NCBI GenBank assembly: GCA_035762175.1
Contig: DASTPP010000187.1
Location: 1 to 33,119, forward strand
Reading direction: 5' to 3'
From: DASTPP01 sp035762175
Lineage (GTDB): Bacteria; Myxococcota_A; Polyangia; Polyangiales; Polyangiaceae
Length of the DNA stretch: 33,119 nucleotides
Below, in pieces: positions 31,452 through 33,119 of this stretch. Under the pieces are notes generated by a model, which was given only the letters and a program-made list of their open reading frames with translations, made no database searches and had not been told where the DNA came from. The position numbers were made by a program, and so were the translations under genes. The stretch's first letter is position 1; each line of letters begins with the position of its first letter.

Positions 31452-33047
31452 ATGTTCCCGCCGGGGCACCTGAATGTAACGCCGCCGCCCCCGGGCGACC
31501 CGGCGCCCGGCGAGAAGTACCGCCTCTGCGCCCGGCTCGGCGGCGGCGGGCAGGCCGACGTCTTTCTCGCGCTCGCCTCGAGCGCGCCGGGCATCAACAA
31601 GCTCGTCGTCATCAAGCGGCTGCGGCCCGAGATGCTCGCGCAGCCCGAGCTCGTGGCGATGTTCCTCGACGAGGCGCGGCTGGCGGCGCGGCTCAACCAC
31701 CCGAACGTGGTGCAGACCTACGAGGTCGGCGGCGCCGACACCCGCTTCATCGCGATGGAGTACCTCGAGGGCCAGCCGCTCAGCCGCATCCGCCAGTCGC
31801 CCGCGGCCGCGTCGCTCGGCGACCGGGCGTGGGTGAGGGTGGTCGCCGACGCGCTTTCGGGGCTGCACTACGCGCACGAGCTCTGCGACTTCGACGGCAC
31901 CCCCCTCGGCGTCGTGCACCGCGACGTCAGCCCCCACAACCTCTTCGTCACCTACGACGGGCAGGTCAAGCTCGTCGACTTCGGCGTGGCGAAGGCGTCG
32001 CTCAACAGCGTGCGCACCCAGGCGGGCGCCATCAAGGGCAAGGCGAGCTACATGGCGCCCGAGCAGGTGCTCGGCCGCGCCGACCGCCGCGCCGACGTCT
32101 TCGCCATGGGCGTCGTCTTGTGGGAGGCGCTCGCGGGCCGCAAGCTCTTCACCGGCGAGATGATCCGCGTCTTGCACAAGGTGCTCTACGAGCCGGTGCC
32201 CCACCTGTCGAGCGTGCGGCCGGGGGTCGATCCGAGGCTCGACGCCATCGTCGCCCGCGCGGTCGAGAAAGACCCCGCCGCGCGCTACCAGACGGCGCAC
32301 GAGATGCGCGACGCGCTCGAGGCCTACCTCGCCGAGACCGGCTCGCCGCCGCGCCCCGAAGACGTCGGGCGCTGGCTGCAGTCGGCCTTCGCGGGCGAGC
32401 GCGAGCAGACGCGCCGCCACGTGCAGGCCGCCATCGAGGGCGCCTCGCACCCGCCCGCCTCGGCCCCCTCGTCGCTGCTGCCGGCGAGCATCACCTACCC
32501 CCCGCCCTCCCACGAGGGGCGCGCCTCGACGAGCGGCTCGCAGCTCGGGGTGCACGTCCACCGCTCGACGCTCGGGCTGCGCCGCCCCGGCCCCCGCCCC
32601 CCGCGCACGCTGCCCGCCGCCTTCACGCTCGGCCTCGCCGCCGTCGGCGTGGCGCTCGCCCTCGCGCGGCGGCCCCCCCCGCCGGCCCCGGCCGCCCCGC
32701 CGGCCCCGGCCGCCCCGCCGCCCCCCTCGACCCCCGTGGGCGCGCTCACCACGCCCGCGCCGCCCGCCGCCTCGCTCGAGGTGCACAGCGCGCCGCCCGG
32801 CGCCGCCGTCTCCTGGGGCGGCAAGCCGCTCGGCACGACGCCGCTCAAGCTCGAGCTGCCCCCCGGCTCGTACTCGCTCCGCTTCTCGAAAGAGGGTTAC
32901 GGCGACGAGACCCTCGTCATCGATCTGCCCGCCCCTGGCGCCTTCATCTCGCGCAGTGCCTCGCTGCGCCCCACCGCCGCCGCCCCAACCTCCGCCGCCC
33001 CGGGCCGCCCCCCCCGCACGACGCCGCGCCCAGGCCGTACCCCCTAG
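31452..33047 (+). CDS. membrane Ser/Thr protein kinase with PEGA domain
   Basis: The product is 531 residues. The kinase domain covers about 23-295: glycine loop LGGGGQADV, ATP Lys55, helix-C Glu74, HRDVSPHN with Asp158 and Asn163, DFG at 176-178, and APE at 202-204. A Pro/Ser linker, one membrane span at about 387-405 (FTLGLAAVGVALALARR), a Pro/Ala linker and a PEGA domain follow (about 441-490, VHSAPPGAAVSWGGKPLGTT, then LPPGSYSLRFSKEGYGDETL). A Pro/Thr/Ala tail of about 35 residues ends the protein. It has the same design and catalytic loop as the kinase at 9506-11356, so the two are paralogues; it is shorter in the linkers. PEGA would lie outside the cytoplasm. It has its own likely promoter and follows a hairpin, so it is probably a separate transcript. 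Confidence 0.93.
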   Translation: MFPPGHLNVTPPPPGDPAPGEKYRLCARLGGGGQADVFLALASSAPGINKLVVIKRLRPEMLAQPELVAMFLDEARLAARLNHPNVVQTYEVGGADTRFIAMEYLEGQPLSRIRQSPAAASLGDRAWVRVVADALSGLHYAHELCDFDGTPLGVVHRDVSPHNLFVTYDGQVKLVDFGVAKASLNSVRTQAGAIKGKASYMAPEQVLGRADRRADVFAMGVVLWEALAGRKLFTGEMIRVLHKVLYEPVPHLSSVRPGVDPRLDAIVARAVEKDPAARYQTAHEMRDALEAYLAETGSPPRPEDVGRWLQSAFAGEREQTRRHVQAAIEGASHPPASAPSSLLPASITYPPPSHEGRASTSGSQLGVHVHRSTLGLRRPGPRPPRTLPAAFTLGLAAVGVALALARRPPPPAPAAPPAPAAPPPPSTPVGALTTPAPPAASLEVHSAPPGAAVSWGGKPLGTTPLKLELPPGSYSLRFSKEGYGDETLVIDLPAPGAFISRSASLRPTAAAPTSAAPGRPPRTTPRPGRTP

Positions 33048-33119
33048 GCTCTGTCGGACGAAGGCGGACCGAGCTCGGTGGCCGAGACGCACGCCGTCGG
33101 GCCGGGCGGGGGGCGAAGG

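Overview
The window is a very GC-rich stretch (about three quarters G+C by eye) of a bacterial chromosome. It most resembles a large-genome myxobacterium of the Sorangium/Polyangium type. The pointers are two Ser/Thr kinases with an HRDVSPHN catalytic loop, a membrane segment and a C-terminal PEGA-like domain, many small lipoproteins (one Cys-rich), a TPR protein with a C-terminal membrane anchor, and mostly unlinked, single-gene functions. The taxonomic call is inference; no rRNA, tRNA, phage, IS element or CRISPR array is visible.

Layout. Positions 1-2079 (minus strand): the 5' part of a c-type-haem lipoprotein gene with a long Asp tract, and a lipoprotein gene broken by two apparent frameshifts. 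Positions 2080-3263: a gene-poor gap holding two different tandem-repeat arrays. Positions 3264-4064 (plus): a hypothetical protein. Positions 4286-9206 (minus): biotin carboxylase, phosphohexomutase and shikimate dehydrogenase, followed by a TerB-like protein. Positions 9506-13295 (plus): PEGA Ser/Thr kinase, LivJ-type substrate-binding lipoprotein and a small lipoprotein. Positions 13335-17644 (minus): a Zn-protease-like protein, a translationally coupled pair of unknown proteins and a TPR/membrane protein. Positions 17801-21097: a lipid-type cluster of a frameshifted thioesterase, an SDR divergent from an AraC-type regulator, and a 2,4-dienoyl-CoA-reductase-like SDR. Positions 21421-23924 (plus): a CxxC mini-protein, a two-TM protein, a Cys-rich lipoprotein, a PadR regulator and a degenerate SEDS (FtsW/RodA-like) membrane protein. 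Positions 23921-25945 (minus): a DUF4105/Lnb-type membrane protein. Positions 25981-33047 (plus): a ThrE-type exporter, a 1277-residue Nfn-like flavin/Fe-S oxidoreductase and a second PEGA kinase.

Together the genes mix central metabolism (acyl-CoA carboxylation, hexose-phosphate interconversion, aromatic biosynthesis, electron bifurcation-type redox), envelope proteins and signalling. The best candidates for something undescribed are the PadR plus SEDS-like cassette with a 21-bp palindrome in its leader, the coupled unknown pair at 14265-16767, and the single-chain Nfn-like enzyme.

Two window-wide patterns stand out. Short tandem arrays (units of 23-48 bp, each array unique) sit against gene 3' ends, and some reach into coding sequence. 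Lys, Glu and Gln codons directly before GAN codons are nearly always A-ended (AAA, GAA, CAA) despite the GC pressure, which removes AGGA strings from messages. Several genes carry single-base deletions, so part of the apparent gene decay may be assembly error.
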